Numbered from the stretch's first letter, positions 9,497 through 19,599 are shown. The stretch: 64,000 nt of DNA from Prochlorococcus sp. AG-402-P16 (GCA_003216295.1 QCJB01000004.1:62001-126000), one strand, 5' to 3'. The notes: generated by a model not told the origin, from the sequence alone. Program-made: numbers and translations.

Positions 9497-9688
9497 TTAA
9501 GAATTTTCTTCAATATATTCAGAGGCCCTAGTGAGAAGTTGTCCTAATTCTCTCTCCAATGCAGCCAGATCGGGTCTAAATTCAGGCCAGCAGCCTCTAT
9601 CTAATTGCTCAAGGATCCAAGACCTGTCCTTATTTAATTTTTCTACAAGTTCAACCAATTCAGTCGATTGTTTTTTTTGTAAGGCCAT
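9497..9688 (-). CDS. Small conserved-type hypothetical protein
   Basis: A 63-residue, highly charged, helical ORF with the segments ELVEKLNKDRSWILEQL and FRPDLAALERELGQLL. It has no signal peptide or membrane segment. Amphipathic composition and the lack of low-complexity sequence suggest a real small protein rather than an antisense shadow; a 68-codon ORF on the opposite strand looks random by comparison. It is convergent with ssb (6 bp gap) and divergent from the DUF2854 gene. Function unknown. Confidence 0.62.
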   Translation of the reverse strand: MALQKKQSTELVELVEKLNKDRSWILEQLDRGCWPEFRPDLAALERELGQLLTRASEYIEENS

Positions 9689-9740
9689 AAGACTGTCTCC
9701 TGAAAACCCATCTTGCCCCAGTTTTAGCCAAAATTAGATC

Positions 9741-10304
9741 ATGAATAAACTTCTTTCACCGGGAAATCTCATCACTATCGGAGGAGCATCCCTTTCTTTG
9801 ATTGGTTTAACAGCTTATTTCACCGACGCAACAAACCTTAGTGTTCCAACATTTTTTTATGGAGTACCTATTTTCTTAATTGGAATATCGCTTAAGACCA
9901 CTGAAGTCCCCCCTGCAAAAAGGGTCGTATCGACGACAAAATTCGCCTCAGAGAGGAATAAAGCACCAAAAGAACTTGAGAAACTAGTCAAAGATGTAAC
10001 CCGATGGAGGTATGGTCAATCATGCCAACTAGAATCATCTCTAAGAGTATTAAAACTTTGGGATATAGATAATCCTCCCCAACTTCTAGAAATTGAGGAA
10101 TTATTAAAAGATGGAGATTATGGAATAAGGATGAGATTTGAGATGGCTGGAGTACCCTTAGAAAGATGGAATGCTCAAAAAGAACGTCTAGGAAGATTTT
10201 TTGCTAAGGGTTTAAAGGCTGAATTATTTTGTCCCTCACCTGGTGAAATAGATTTAACCCTTTTACCGCAAAAACAAGAAGAAAACATACAAGAAAATGA
10301 ATAG
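9741..10304 (+). CDS. DUF2854 family protein
   Basis: A 187-residue protein of a family shared by cyanobacteria and plant plastids. Two hydrophobic segments lie at about residues 10-27 and 36-51 ([18 protein letters not shown] and [14 protein letters not shown]). The soluble remainder contains the conserved stretches [16 protein letters not shown] and [22 protein letters not shown]. Role unknown; the phylogenetic range suggests a plastid or thylakoid-related job, which is inference. Its last codons overlap argB by 8 bp, indicating translational coupling. Confidence 0.83.
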   Translation: MNKLLSPGNLITIGGASLSLIGLTAYFTDATNLSVPTFFYGVPIFLIGISLKTTEVPPAKRVVSTTKFASERNKAPKELEKLVKDVTRWRYGQSCQLESSLRVLKLWDIDNPPQLLEIEELLKDGDYGIRMRFEMAGVPLERWNAQKERLGRFFAKGLKAELFCPSPGEIDLTLLPQKQEENIQENE

Positions 10305-11211
10305 TAAAGATCAACAAAAAAGCCTGAAAAAAAATTTCAAAAAGCCTTTTACAGACAAAGACTCAATGAGAGTATCTGTCTTAAGTGAAGCACTGCCATA
10401 CATTCAACGTTTTGCAAATAAAAGAATCGTAATCAAATATGGTGGATCAGCCATGGCTGATAAAGGTCTTCAGAGTGCCGTACTAAGAGACTTAGCACTT
10501 TTATCAAGTGTGGGGGTGCAAATAGTAGTCGTTCATGGTGGAGGTCCCGAAATCAACCAGTGGTTGGAGAAATTAGGAATTAAACCAGTTTTTCTTGATG
10601 GTTTAAGGATTACTGATACAGAAACAATGGACGTGGTAGAGATGGTCCTTGTTGGCAGAGTAAACAAACAAATCGTAAGCGGAATTAATTCCCATGGGAG
10701 CTTGGCTGTTGGGCTATGTGGGATAGATGGTGGATTGATTGAGGCGAGAACATTAGGAGGTGGGACTCACGGCCTTGTGGGAGAAGTTGCGAAAGTAAAT
10801 ACAAAACTATTAATTCCTCTTCTAGAGAAAGGCTATGTTCCTGTAATCTCTAGTGTAGCCAATTCTCCTGATAGCAGATCACACAACATTAATGCTGATA
10901 CTGTTGCCGGTGAGCTTGCAGCAGCACTGGGAGCCGAAAAATTAATACTTTTAACAGATACTCCAGGCATTCTGAGACATGAAGACGATCCTTCTTCTTT
11001 GATTGACGAGATACGCCTATCAGAGGCAAGAGAACTAATAGAGCTAGGGGTTGTCAAAGGAGGGATGAGGCCAAAAGTAGAATGCTGTATTCGCTCCTTA
11101 GCCCAAGGAGTCAATGCGGCTCACATTATTGATGGAAGAACTCCTCACGCGCTTCTACTTGAGGTTTTCACTGATGCTGGCATCGGAACAATGGTTATGA
11201 GTAGAGGTTAA
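10297..11211 (+). CDS. argB: Acetylglutamate kinase
   Basis: Phosphorylates N-acetylglutamate, the controlled step of arginine synthesis; in cyanobacteria it is activated by PII (GlnB). The 304 residues begin with a variable basic leader (about 1-30), then [11 protein letters not shown] (substrate/ATP lysine), [14 protein letters not shown], the mid-domain [20 protein letters not shown] and the ending [12 protein letters not shown]. An N-terminal helix before the kinase core is the feature of arginine-inhibited hexameric enzymes. It overlaps the upstream DUF2854 gene by 8 bp, and the DUF3153 gene starts at the next base. Confidence 0.96.
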   Translation: MNSKDQQKSLKKNFKKPFTDKDSMRVSVLSEALPYIQRFANKRIVIKYGGSAMADKGLQSAVLRDLALLSSVGVQIVVVHGGGPEINQWLEKLGIKPVFLDGLRITDTETMDVVEMVLVGRVNKQIVSGINSHGSLAVGLCGIDGGLIEARTLGGGTHGLVGEVAKVNTKLLIPLLEKGYVPVISSVANSPDSRSHNINADTVAGELAAALGAEKLILLTDTPGILRHEDDPSSLIDEIRLSEARELIELGVVKGGMRPKVECCIRSLAQGVNAAHIIDGRTPHALLLEVFTDAGIGTMVMSRG

Positions 11212-12303
11212 ATGACAAATTCAGCTTCGGCTATCAAAGCTGCTGAAGCTGCCCTTGATAAAGGAGATTATAGTTTTTGCATCAAAATAGTTGAACCTTT
11301 ACTTTTATCCTTTCCAGCAGAAACCAAAATAGGGGCTCAACTTCGGCTCCTTCAAGTAACTGCACACATGGGTAAAGGGGATGAGCAACAAGCAATAAAC
11401 ATTTGTAAAATATTGGTAAATAACAAAGAAGCAACTATCCGTCAACAGGCGAAGCAACTTCTCTCAATACTTGAAGCACCTTCTTTACCTAGACCAACAA
11501 ACTGGTCTGTAGAAATCCCAAGAATAGAGATGGAACCATCTCTAAAATCATCATTTAAGAAGAGTAAGAAAAAAGAAAAAACGCCTACTTACCCACCAAC
11601 AGGGCCTACTAAAAATCTAGATTTAGGTTTTTCAATAATAACCTTTTTGATCTTTATACTAGTTACTTTTTTCTTGAGTGGTTGCGTGGATATATCAACA
11701 AAATTGAGTGTTACTGGTGCAGATCGACTAAATATCTCAATTGATATAAATAGTATTTCTGGAGAAACATTACCGTGGCAGATAGAATTTGCAGATAATT
11801 TTCCTAAAAAAAATAGTCTTTTAAAAATACAAAAGAAAGAAAATAAGCAACATTTTGAATCAGAAACTATTCGTTTTGAGGAAATAAATAAATTACTTCA
11901 ACTAATAACTACAACCGCTTCAAAATCAAGTGGCTTTAATATTAATAATCCTAAAATAATTGTCAATAATAAAAATTGGGTAATAGGCACAAGACAAAAT
12001 TTGAAATTTTATTTAGACTTAAGAGGATTTCCCAAGATTCCTGGATTAAAAATAAATATCATTCTGGATGACCTTCACAATAAAAATAATGTCAAGGCAA
12101 TACCTCTAAAACCTGTTATTGAAAATGACTTAATATCTTTACCTCTTCAAATTGGACAGATCAACCAACTAGAAGTTTCCTATTGGAAATGGAATATGAT
12201 TTCAGTAGGAGTTGTCGTGATAATTTGTCTAACATTAATTAGTATTTTCCTTCAAACATATCGTCTCAACATGGGATTTGGGTTCCCAGAATTACCACCC
12301 TAG
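11212..12303 (+). CDS. TPR-like domain fused to a DUF3153 membrane-anchored domain
   Basis: A 363-residue protein with two parts. Residues about 1-90 are Ala/Leu-rich paired helices of TPR character (AAEAALDKGDYSFCIKIVEP and similar). A Lys-rich linker is followed by a membrane segment near 140-158 that ends FFLSGCVDI. Residues about 160-363 resemble DUF3153, a cyanobacterial exported domain that normally starts at a lipobox; a second membrane segment (VGVVVIICLTLISIFL) lies near the end. The LSGC sequence looks like a buried lipobox, but it is internal, so lipidation is doubtful. ATG follows argB with no gap. Function unknown. Confidence 0.78.
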   Translation: MTNSASAIKAAEAALDKGDYSFCIKIVEPLLLSFPAETKIGAQLRLLQVTAHMGKGDEQQAINICKILVNNKEATIRQQAKQLLSILEAPSLPRPTNWSVEIPRIEMEPSLKSSFKKSKKKEKTPTYPPTGPTKNLDLGFSIITFLIFILVTFFLSGCVDISTKLSVTGADRLNISIDINSISGETLPWQIEFADNFPKKNSLLKIQKKENKQHFESETIRFEEINKLLQLITTTASKSSGFNINNPKIIVNNKNWVIGTRQNLKFYLDLRGFPKIPGLKINIILDDLHNKNNVKAIPLKPVIENDLISLPLQIGQINQLEVSYWKWNMISVGVVVIICLTLISIFLQTYRLNMGFGFPELPP

Positions 12304-12320
12304 AAAAAGATATTTATATC

Positions 12321-14570
12321 TCAAAGTTGTAGAGGGTCTGGATCAATAGATAAACTTATTCCCTTTGGTATTTCACTCCACAATTCCGGCCCATAATCAA
12401 GTGGTATTTGACTTGACTCGGGACCATACAAAAGCAATTGCCAACGACTTTTGCCTGCAACTCTTTCAACTAATGAAGGTGCTGGTCCGACCAATGTCCA
12501 CCCTTGATGAATGCAAGCATTTTTAATTTTTGAAGAAAATTTTGCTGCAGTCTTTGCTGTCAGTTCCGCAGATTCACCTGAGAACTTTAATATACAAGCT
12601 CGACTATATGGAACCATCGCTGTTTCTTTTCTAATTTTTTCTTCTTTTTTAAGAAACTCTTCATATCTCCCATCAATAAAATGTCGAATAACTGGGTGAT
12701 CAGGACAATAAGTTTGCATAACAACCTTTCCAAGCTGATCACCTCGTCCCGCGCGACCAGCTAATTGCATAAAAAGTTGAAGAGTTTCTTCAGTAGCCAT
12801 CAAATCAGGTCGATATAATAAGCCATCTGCAGCGAGGACTACCGCAAGAGTTACTTTTGGTAGATCCATCCCTTTAGAAAGCATCTGAGTCCCGACTAAA
12901 ATATCTGCTTCACCAGCAGCAAATTTTTCTAATAGAGATCTATGTCCATCACGTCCTCTAGTTGTATCTTTATCAAACCTTAATAGCCTTACCCCCTCTA
13001 ACTCCCTTGACAAATGATCCATAACCCTCTGAGTGCCAGTTCCAAATGGTTTAAAAGCAGTTGAGCCACATACATTGCATTTACTATGGATTTGAGAACG
13101 GAAATCACACCAATGACAACGTAACCATTGATTTCCCTCCCTCCCATGATGCACAGTTAAGGCAACGTCACAATTTGGACATTGGACAACTTCACCACAA
13201 CTACGACAACTTAGAAAGCTGCTATATCCACGTCTTGGAACTAAAATAATTGCTTGGTTTCTATTTTTTTTTAAATTTAGAAGTTCTTTTTTCAAATACC
13301 TACTCATTAAACTCCTATTTCCAATAGCTAATTCTTCTCGCATATCTACGACATTAACTTTAGGTAATTTACGATTTAAAATTCGATGATTTAATTTTGC
13401 TACAACGATATCCCCTTTTGGCTCTATTTTTCTCCATACATTTAATGATGGAGTAGCAGTTCCAAGTATTACTTTAGCTCCTATTTTTTTCGCTCTATCT
13501 ATTGCTAAATCTCTAGCATGATAACAAGGCATCGGTGACTCTTGTTTATATGAACCATCATGTTCTTCATCTAAAACTATCAATCCTAAATTTGATAATG
13601 GTAGAAAAACAGCTGAACGAGTCCCTATAAATATGCTAGGAGTTGAAGTATCTAATGATCTCTTCCATGTTTGAATTTTCTCTTTATTTGAGCAATGACT
13701 ATGGTACTCAAAAACATTCGATCCAAATCTCTTCCTGAAGCGATCAACCAATTGTGGTACCAATCCAATTTCGGGTGTAAGTATCAGACAATGCCTATTT
13801 GCCAACAATTCAATAGCTGCAATTTGTAGATATACCTCCGTCTTGCCAGAACCAGTAACACCCCATAACAAAAGTACAGATCCATCCTTAAGAGACTCAT
13901 ATTTTTCTTTAGCTAATTTTTGCTCTAATGTTAGACGTTGAGGATCCTCAATTTTTAATACTTCACTTTGGATAAGCTTATTCACATGAAAGTGATCATT
14001 AAGACAATGTCGTTGTTCTCTTTTGCCATGACCAGTCGAAATAAAATTTTTGATTAATACAGAAGAAAATCCATTCGCCTCCAAATCTTTTTGCCATTCA
14101 CCTCCTCCATTTAAAAGAAGTTTTTCCTTTAATTCAACTTGCCTTCTAGAGATCTTGATCTTTCCCTCAAAATTAGTATTAGTTAATTCTACCCACCAAG
14201 ATTTTTTGGATCTTTTGGAGACTTTCGACTTACCTAACAAACCTGCTGGTAGAGCGGCCCTCAGCATTTGGAAATGACTTACATACAAGTCATAAGCAAT
14301 ATTGGCTATCCACTCATTCCATTCTTTTTTGATTGCAGCCTTTTGAACCAATGCCTCAATATTATTCAATGAAAAGTTATTTATCTTTTCTGTTGAATTA
14401 GGATTATTTCTCTTCCTTTTGTTTACGACTAATCCCTGCATAAGTCTTCCTTTCAGACTCACTGACACAATATCGCCCAAATCTATCTCCAAATTATTTC
14501 CATCTTGATAAGAAAAACATCGCCCTTCTCTGCCTACATATAGCCAAATATCAAATTCAAAGGAATTCAT
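12321..14570 (-). CDS. priA: Primosomal protein N' (replication restart helicase PriA)
   Basis: Superfamily 2 DNA helicase that reloads the replisome at collapsed forks. Its 749 residues have the N-terminal DNA-binding region, the Walker A motif WGVTGSGKTEVYL (about 239-251), the Walker B box VLDEEHDGSYKQE, and the zinc-binding insertion with paired cysteines (CRSCGEVVQCPNCD, then CHWCDF and CNVCGS). Helicase motifs follow, including GTQMLSKGMDLP and FMQLAGRAGRGD. All expected elements are present. It is convergent with the DUF3153 gene and starts next to the long spacer before sigA. Confidence 0.96.
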   Translation of the reverse strand: MNSFEFDIWLYVGREGRCFSYQDGNNLEIDLGDIVSVSLKGRLMQGLVVNKRKRNNPNSTEKINNFSLNNIEALVQKAAIKKEWNEWIANIAYDLYVSHFQMLRAALPAGLLGKSKVSKRSKKSWWVELTNTNFEGKIKISRRQVELKEKLLLNGGGEWQKDLEANGFSSVLIKNFISTGHGKREQRHCLNDHFHVNKLIQSEVLKIEDPQRLTLEQKLAKEKYESLKDGSVLLLWGVTGSGKTEVYLQIAAIELLANRHCLILTPEIGLVPQLVDRFRKRFGSNVFEYHSHCSNKEKIQTWKRSLDTSTPSIFIGTRSAVFLPLSNLGLIVLDEEHDGSYKQESPMPCYHARDLAIDRAKKIGAKVILGTATPSLNVWRKIEPKGDIVVAKLNHRILNRKLPKVNVVDMREELAIGNRSLMSRYLKKELLNLKKNRNQAIILVPRRGYSSFLSCRSCGEVVQCPNCDVALTVHHGREGNQWLRCHWCDFRSQIHSKCNVCGSTAFKPFGTGTQRVMDHLSRELEGVRLLRFDKDTTRGRDGHRSLLEKFAAGEADILVGTQMLSKGMDLPKVTLAVVLAADGLLYRPDLMATEETLQLFMQLAGRAGRGDQLGKVVMQTYCPDHPVIRHFIDGRYEEFLKKEEKIRKETAMVPYSRACILKFSGESAELTAKTAAKFSSKIKNACIHQGWTLVGPAPSLVERVAGKSRWQLLLYGPESSQIPLDYGPELWSEIPKGISLSIDPDPLQL

Positions 14571-14622
14571 CTGATTCTTAATACTTGCCGACTTCAGAAA
14601 ATTTTCTTACCATTGGATTGTT

Positions 14623-14708
14623 AACAGCAATAAAGCTGTTGTGGAACTTGCAAGGTTCCACCCAGAGGGAAGACAAGAAGCTTTGCCTTTAATAGGAATA
14701 ATCCTATT
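14623..14708. ncRNA. Candidate structured RNA (three consecutive hairpins)
   Basis: Stems of 6, 7 and 7 perfect base pairs with loops of 6, 7 and 4 bases fall within 86 bp of an otherwise empty spacer. The middle loop is itself close to a palindrome (TTGCAA). I could not match it to 6S, tmRNA, RNase P, SRP RNA or a known riboswitch by eye. Either strand could be transcribed. Chance hairpins are common in AT-rich DNA, but the two GC-containing stems are less easily explained. Low confidence. Confidence 0.3.
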
Positions 14709-14849
14709 CTGATGCATGCCGGTCTGAGAAATCCCCTGACATCCTTGCTTACACATTGATTTTATTCTTCAACAAAGCATCTTTAATAGTTTCGTAAGTC
14801 CTCATTGAAAGCATGTGATTTTTTGCAAAATTCATCACGGTTTTGGACA

Positions 14850-14878
14850 TTGTCAAATTAAAGTGTTTTTGTTGTAAT
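14850..14878 (+). promoter_or_regulatory. Candidate promoter of sigA
   Basis: TTGTCA at 14850-14855 and TGTAAT at 14873-14878 are separated by exactly 17 bp. Each differs from the sigma-70 consensus at one position. Transcription would begin near 14885, leaving a leader of about 65-70 bases before the sigA ATG. No operator could be recognised. Confidence 0.45.
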
Positions 14879-14952
14879 TTTACAATTTAAATAGTTTTTC
14901 CTGAAATATTTCCCTCTAGGAGATTCTTACCATTTTTTTCTCGGGTAACGAC

Positions 14953-16245
14953 ATGAGCTCTGCAACAGACCACAAACTAATCGAGAAAATTACTTCCAAT
15001 TCAAAGAAGAAGTTTGAGAACCAGAGTACGGATCAAGAAACTGCAAGAAATTCTAAAAAAATCAAAAAAACCGCCGCAAAAGTAAACGTGACTAAAAAAA
15101 CAACAACGCTCCCTCAATCAGCACCACCTGATCTAAAAATAGATTTAGATCTTGAGGCCGATAAATTACTTGATGAAGCGAATAAAGTTGCTGAACCGGA
15201 GATTGACATAGAAGACAATGACTCTTTGTTATCCAGTGCTCAAGAAGCAGCAGCTAAAGCTTTAGCAAGCATTAAGATCGGGCCAAAAGGCGTTTATACA
15301 GAAGACTCTATTAGGGTTTATCTCCAAGAAATTGGCCGTATAAGATTACTTAGACCAGATGAAGAAATTGAATTAGCAAGAAAAATAGCCGATCTTCTGC
15401 AATTAGAGGAAGAAGCTGCGCAATTTGAGAGTGAAAATGGGCATTTCCCATCTACAAAAGAATGGGCTGCTCTTGCAGAAATGCCATTAACTCGATTTAG
15501 AAGAAGATTAATGCTCGGTAGAAGAGCAAAAGAAAAAATGGTGCAGTCTAACTTGCGATTAGTAGTTTCCATTGCCAAAAAATATATGAACAGAGGCTTA
15601 TCTTTTCAAGATCTCATTCAAGAAGGAAGTCTTGGGCTTATTCGTGCAGCAGAAAAATTTGACCATGAGAAAGGATATAAATTCTCAACTTACGCAACAT
15701 GGTGGATTAGACAAGCTATTACTAGAGCAATTGCAGATCAAAGTAGAACAATTCGTTTGCCTGTTCACTTGTACGAAACAATCTCACGAATTAAAAAAAC
15801 GACAAAAGTGTTAAGTCAAGAGTTTGGAAGGAAGCCAACAGAGGAAGAAATAGCCGAAAGCATGGAAATGACAATAGAGAAACTAAGATTTATTGCCAAA
15901 AGCGCTCAACTCCCAATTTCACTAGAAACCCCTATCGGTAAAGAGGAAGACTCCAGACTTGGTGATTTTATTGAGGCTGATATAGAGAATCCTGAACAAG
16001 ATGTTGCAAAAACACTATTAAGAGAAGATTTAGAAGGTGTTTTAGCAACATTGAGTCCTAGAGAGAGAGATGTTCTTAGACTTCGTTATGGCTTAGATGA
16101 TGGAAGGATGAAAACACTTGAAGAAATTGGGCAAATATTCGATGTTACTAGAGAGAGGATAAGGCAAATAGAAGCCAAAGCTCTTCGGAAACTACGCCAT
16201 CCAAATAGAAACGGAGTACTAAAGGAATACATAAAACTAAATTGA
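14953..16245 (+). CDS. sigA: RNA polymerase primary sigma factor (sigma-70 group 1)
   Basis: Promoter-recognition subunit of RNA polymerase. The 430 residues start with a Lys/Asp-rich variable region (about 1-110). Region 1.2 is [16 protein letters not shown]; region 2 contains [30 protein letters not shown] and [22 protein letters not shown], which reads the -10 element; region 3 includes [13 protein letters not shown]; region 4 holds [21 protein letters not shown], which reads the -35 element. This full set and the length fit the housekeeping factor, although cyanobacteria also have close group 2 paralogs. The leader spacer upstream is unusually structured. Confidence 0.93.
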   Translation: MSSATDHKLIEKITSNSKKKFENQSTDQETARNSKKIKKTAAKVNVTKKTTTLPQSAPPDLKIDLDLEADKLLDEANKVAEPEIDIEDNDSLLSSAQEAAAKALASIKIGPKGVYTEDSIRVYLQEIGRIRLLRPDEEIELARKIADLLQLEEEAAQFESENGHFPSTKEWAALAEMPLTRFRRRLMLGRRAKEKMVQSNLRLVVSIAKKYMNRGLSFQDLIQEGSLGLIRAAEKFDHEKGYKFSTYATWWIRQAITRAIADQSRTIRLPVHLYETISRIKKTTKVLSQEFGRKPTEEEIAESMEMTIEKLRFIAKSAQLPISLETPIGKEEDSRLGDFIEADIENPEQDVAKTLLREDLEGVLATLSPRERDVLRLRYGLDDGRMKTLEEIGQIFDVTRERIRQIEAKALRKLRHPNRNGVLKEYIKLN

Positions 16246-16306
16246 ATAATTCCAATATTTTTAATGAAGAAATTTAAAAATCGAATAATTCTGGCTTATT
16301 TCGCAT

Positions 16307-16351
16307 CAACCTTATTAAATTATTTCCAAGAATTTAAATTTGGTAAGGTTG
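16307..16351. repeat. Interrupted inverted repeat upstream of hemC
   Basis: CAACCTTA at 16307-16314 pairs with TAAGGTTG at 16344-16351. Directly inside, TTAAATT at 16315-16321 pairs with AATTTAA at 16331-16337. The result is a 15-pair stem with a 9-base loop and a 6-base bulge on the 3' side. It lies between the sigA stop and the hemC start and has no T-run after it. It may fold in the hemC leader RNA or be a protein-binding site. Confidence 0.45.
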
Positions 16352-16385
16352 ACTGATTAAGGTAAAGGAATAGAAAGAATTGCTA

Positions 16386-17333
16386 ATGACACTAGACCAA
16401 CTGCGCATCGCCTCTCGCCGAAGCCAGCTGGCCATGGTTCAGACGAACTGGGTACGGGATGAACTCCAAAAGGCCCATCCTAATATTGATATCACTATCG
16501 AAGCAATGGCTACACAAGGTGATAAAATATTAGATGTGGCCTTGGCTAAAATAGGAGATAAAGGTCTATTCACTAAGGAACTTGAAGCACAAATGCTTCT
16601 TGGACGTGCAGAGATAGCAGTACATTCACTCAAGGATTTACCTACTAATCTTCCAGATGGATTAATTCTTGGATGCATCACAGAGAGGGAAGATCCTTCA
16701 GACGCGTTAGTCGTTAATGAGAAAAATCAAATTCACAAACTAGAGACTCTGCCTGAAGGTTCTGTAGTCGGGACTAGTTCCTTAAGAAGGCTTGCTCAAT
16801 TGCGATACCATTATCCACATCTTGTTTTCAAAGATGTAAGAGGAAATGTTATTACACGATTAGAAAAGCTTGACTCAGGAGAATATGACTGTCTTATCTT
16901 GGCTGCTGCTGGATTGCAAAGACTTGGTTTTGCTAATCGAATACATCAGTTAATTCCAACAGATATATCACTCCATGCTGTGGGACAGGGAGCCCTTGGT
17001 ATTGAATGTGTAAGTGGTCAACAAGAGGTACTAGATATTTTAAAAACACTTGAACACAAATCAACATCTAAAAGATGTTTAGCAGAAAGGTCTTTCCTCA
17101 GGGAGCTTGAGGGAGGATGTCAAGTTCCCATAGGCGTTAGAACAGAAATTAACAACGATGAATTAATTCTTGAAGGAATGGTCGCAAGTTTAGATGGTAA
17201 AAAATTAATTAGAGATGTAAAAAAAGGATCGATAAGCTCTGCAGAGGGAATCGGAATAGACTTAGCCAATGAATTAAAAGGCCGTGGGGCAGGAGAAATA
17301 TTAGAAGAGATTTTCAAGTCAGCAAGGACCTAA
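16386..17333 (+). CDS. hemC: Porphobilinogen deaminase (hydroxymethylbilane synthase)
   Basis: Joins four porphobilinogens into hydroxymethylbilane, feeding heme, chlorophyll and corrinoid synthesis. I use the ATG at 16386, giving [20 protein letters not shown]; a TTG two codons earlier (16380) is possible but less likely. Markers are [48 protein letters not shown] and the cofactor-attachment cysteine in [11 protein letters not shown]. At about 315 residues the length is normal. It is one of two tetrapyrrole genes here with hemL. Its leader contains the inverted repeat at 16307-16351. Confidence 0.96.
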   Translation: MTLDQLRIASRRSQLAMVQTNWVRDELQKAHPNIDITIEAMATQGDKILDVALAKIGDKGLFTKELEAQMLLGRAEIAVHSLKDLPTNLPDGLILGCITEREDPSDALVVNEKNQIHKLETLPEGSVVGTSSLRRLAQLRYHYPHLVFKDVRGNVITRLEKLDSGEYDCLILAAAGLQRLGFANRIHQLIPTDISLHAVGQGALGIECVSGQQEVLDILKTLEHKSTSKRCLAERSFLRELEGGCQVPIGVRTEINNDELILEGMVASLDGKKLIRDVKKGSISSAEGIGIDLANELKGRGAGEILEEIFKSART

Positions 17334-17347
17334 ATCACTCATAAAAT

Positions 17348-17935
17348 TTAATTAATTAAATTAGGATCTATTTCAGATAAGTAACGCTCCTCACAGGATT
17401 TAATAATCTGAACTGCTTTTTCAACACCAAAGAAACCATTTACAGTACAAGTTCCTGGTTTTTTAAGATCCTTGTAATGCTCCCAATAATAAGTTGTTTC
17501 ATTAATCCAATGATTACCTAATTGCTCAAAGCTTTGTATGTGATCCATCCTCTTGTCATCGGCTATTACGCCAATAACTTTGTCGTCAACTTCACCTCCA
17601 TCATCAAAAGTCATTATTCCTATAATCCTTGCCTCAACAATTGAACCGGGAACCAAAGGCTCTGTAACATTCACAATTTCGATATCTAATGGGTCGCCGT
17701 CTTCATCCCATGTACGTGGAAGACACCCATAAGCAAAAGGGTATGCCAGAGAAGAATATCCGACACGATCAAGCTTTAGATGCCCTGTTTCAGTAATAAG
17801 TTCGTATTTATTTATAGTATTTGAATTCAACTCAACGATTGTGTTGACTCTAAGTTCAGATTCATTGGCAAACGCAGGTAATATATGAAGCAGATTAGGC
17901 ATTATTCTGCTTGGTGCTTGGTCAAGGTTAGCCAT
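17348..17935 (-). CDS. ppa: Family I inorganic pyrophosphatase, paralog 2 (complete active site)
   Basis: A 195-residue soluble pyrophosphatase. All the usual positions are present: IVELN and NKYEL (Glu20, Lys29, Glu31 equivalents), LDRVG, YPFAYG, DEDGDPLDIEI (Asp65/67/70), FDDGGEVDDK (Asp97/102 and Lys104) and HYKDLKK. It is clearly diverged from the paralog at 1631-2158 and carries an N-terminal extension of about 25 residues. On sequence it is the better candidate for the working cellular PPase. It is convergent with hemC, a pathway not specially rich in PPi, so the neighbourhood says little. Confidence 0.93.
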   Translation of the reverse strand: MANLDQAPSRIMPNLLHILPAFANESELRVNTIVELNSNTINKYELITETGHLKLDRVGYSSLAYPFAYGCLPRTWDEDGDPLDIEIVNVTEPLVPGSIVEARIIGIMTFDDGGEVDDKVIGVIADDKRMDHIQSFEQLGNHWINETTYYWEHYKDLKKPGTCTVNGFFGVEKAVQIIKSCEERYLSEIDPNLIN

Positions 17936-18060
17936 GGTATTTTTTTATGTTCTTACATGGTAAATCAACACAGTAAATGCAAATAGAGTTGTGGCAGATA
18001 ATTTAGAAAAGTTTCAACAAAAGAGATGCTCTACTTAATTTTTTGGAATATATGTCTATT

Positions 18061-19599
18061 TTAATTAGAGATTGTAGAAAGCTTTTCAAGTTTATTATCT
18101 AAGTATTCAAGAAAATAAGTTGGTGATAATTTTTCTCCTGAGACCTTATTTACGAGTTCCTCGGAATCTAAACTTCTCCCATAATGATGAACATTTTTGC
18201 GAAGCCAAACCAATATTTTACTGATTTCCTTAGATTCAATAATATTTTCAATTTTTCCAATATCTTCTTCAAGAGTTTTTGTTAACTGAGCGCTAATAAG
18301 ATGACCAAACAAATAAGAAGGAAAATAACCAAACATCCCCTCACTCCAGTGCACATCTTGCAAACATCCTTCAGTATCATTTTTTGGCGAAACACCTAGA
18401 AGGTTCAAATACCTTTTATTCCATTCATTAGGCAAATCTTCTACAGAAAGCCCCCTCTCGAGAAGATCAATTTCCAAGTCAGTCCTAATCATTATGTGAA
18501 AGCCATAACTGAGTTCATCAGCCTCTACTCGATTCAATCCTGGAGTAAATGGATTTAGATTGATCCATAAATCCTCTCCAGAGTGAATTGGAGCACCTGC
18601 ATTCTCAAAATGATGCCAAAAAGACTTTGCAAATGAAAGGCTCCTAGCAATTCTATTTTCCCAAAATAAAGATTGACTCTCATGAACAGCCATAGAGGTT
18701 GCTTGACCTAACGGCCATGCAAACCATTGGTGACTTTCAGAAGGCAAGCCTTGTTCATAAAGAGAATGCCCCCACTCATGGGCAGTAGCTAATAAGCAAG
18801 AAAGTGGCTGACCTTTAACTATTCGAGTCGTAATTCGATAATCATCTGGACCCAAAGTTATAGAGAATGGATGAGGGGACTTAGCTATAGCTGTATTAGA
18901 AGGATCCCTAGACCAATCTTTTAAAAGTCTTTGACAGAGTTTTTCTTGATCGCTAATTGATAAATCCCATTTTTTACTCTTTTCGCTGGTTATTGTATTA
19001 GCCTTCTGTATCAATTCTGGCAATCTTTTTTTTAAAGGTTCAAATAGTTCGCCTACACGATTAATCGTTAAGTTCGGTTCAAAAGGCTGGGCAAGTGTCT
19101 CCCAACAACTTCTTTCTTCACAGAGCTGATTGGATTGTTCTGTTCGTAATGAAATTAATTTCTTAAGAGCTGGAGAAAAGCTTTTGAAATCATTATTTTT
19201 CCTAGCTTCCTGCCAACACATATAACCTTCAGACTTTGCTGTTGCAAGCTCAACAACCAATTGAGGGTCCAAACTTTTCTGTCTATTTAAATCTTGCTCA
19301 AGCAACTCAATATTTCTAAACCTATCTGTTATGAGTTGTGATTTAAAGTCGTCTTTTTCTTTTAAATTTTGAAGTTCAGATTTAGCTTCTTTTATTAAAA
19401 TTTCGAACTGTTCAGAACTTTGTCTTGCATGAAGTTGCTTAGCTAAAAAACTTAATTGCTCTCCTCTCCAAGTGGAACCAGCAATGGGCATAGATGTATT
19501 TTGATCCCAGTAGAGAGTGCTTTGTATAGATCCCAACAACTGCGTATCTTTTAGGTAATCACCCAAAAGCTGCCAAGCAGACTTTGACAAAGGATTCAA
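18061..19599 (-). CDS. M32 family metallocarboxypeptidase (Taq type)
   Basis: Zinc-dependent carboxypeptidase of about 512 residues, mostly helical. The zinc site is HEWGHSLYEQG (about residues 269-279), with the downstream HESQSLFWENR supplying the third ligand; RIVKGQPLS and DELSYGFHIMIR are further family blocks. The first codon is TTG at 19597-19599, which lies inside the right-hand-side arm of a perfect 15-bp inverted repeat, so translation could be controlled by RNA structure. No ATG near the N-terminus offers a better start. The substrate is unspecified peptides with a broad C-terminal range. Confidence 0.92.
   Translation of the reverse strand: MNPLSKSAWQLLGDYLKDTQLLGSIQSTLYWDQNTSMPIAGSTWRGEQLSFLAKQLHARQSSEQFEILIKEAKSELQNLKEKDDFKSQLITDRFRNIELLEQDLNRQKSLDPQLVVELATAKSEGYMCWQEARKNNDFKSFSPALKKLISLRTEQSNQLCEERSCWETLAQPFEPNLTINRVGELFEPLKKRLPELIQKANTITSEKSKKWDLSISDQEKLCQRLLKDWSRDPSNTAIAKSPHPFSITLGPDDYRITTRIVKGQPLSCLLATAHEWGHSLYEQGLPSESHQWFAWPLGQATSMAVHESQSLFWENRIARSLSFAKSFWHHFENAGAPIHSGEDLWINLNPFTPGLNRVEADELSYGFHIMIRTDLEIDLLERGLSVEDLPNEWNKRYLNLLGVSPKNDTEGCLQDVHWSEGMFGYFPSYLFGHLISAQLTKTLEEDIGKIENIIESKEISKILVWLRKNVHHYGRSLDSEELVNKVSGEKLSPTYFLEYLDNKLEKLSTISN

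Larger units (their letters stand above)
14571..14952. other. 382-bp intergenic region between priA and sigA with three hairpins
   Basis: No convincing ORF lies here. Three perfect inverted repeats sit close together: arms AACAGC/GCTGTT at 14623-14640, GTGGAAC/GTTCCAC at 14641-14661 (directly abutting the first), and AATAGGA/TCCTATT at 14691-14708. No T-run follows any of them on either strand, so they are not simple terminators. A good promoter-like pair occurs further down at 14850-14878. The hairpin block could belong to a small RNA or to an upstream leader; strand is undetermined. Confidence 0.6.

Noticed and set aside
9531..9737. 68-codon plus-strand ORF antisense to a small hypothetical gene
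   Set aside because: Ser/Asn-rich random composition; the minus-strand frame has a clear helical pattern.
14709..14735. Hammerhead-like CTGATG and GAGAAATC sequence near 14710-14735
   Set aside because: The core lacks the conserved A after CUGAUG and no stem II pairing is visible between the two parts.
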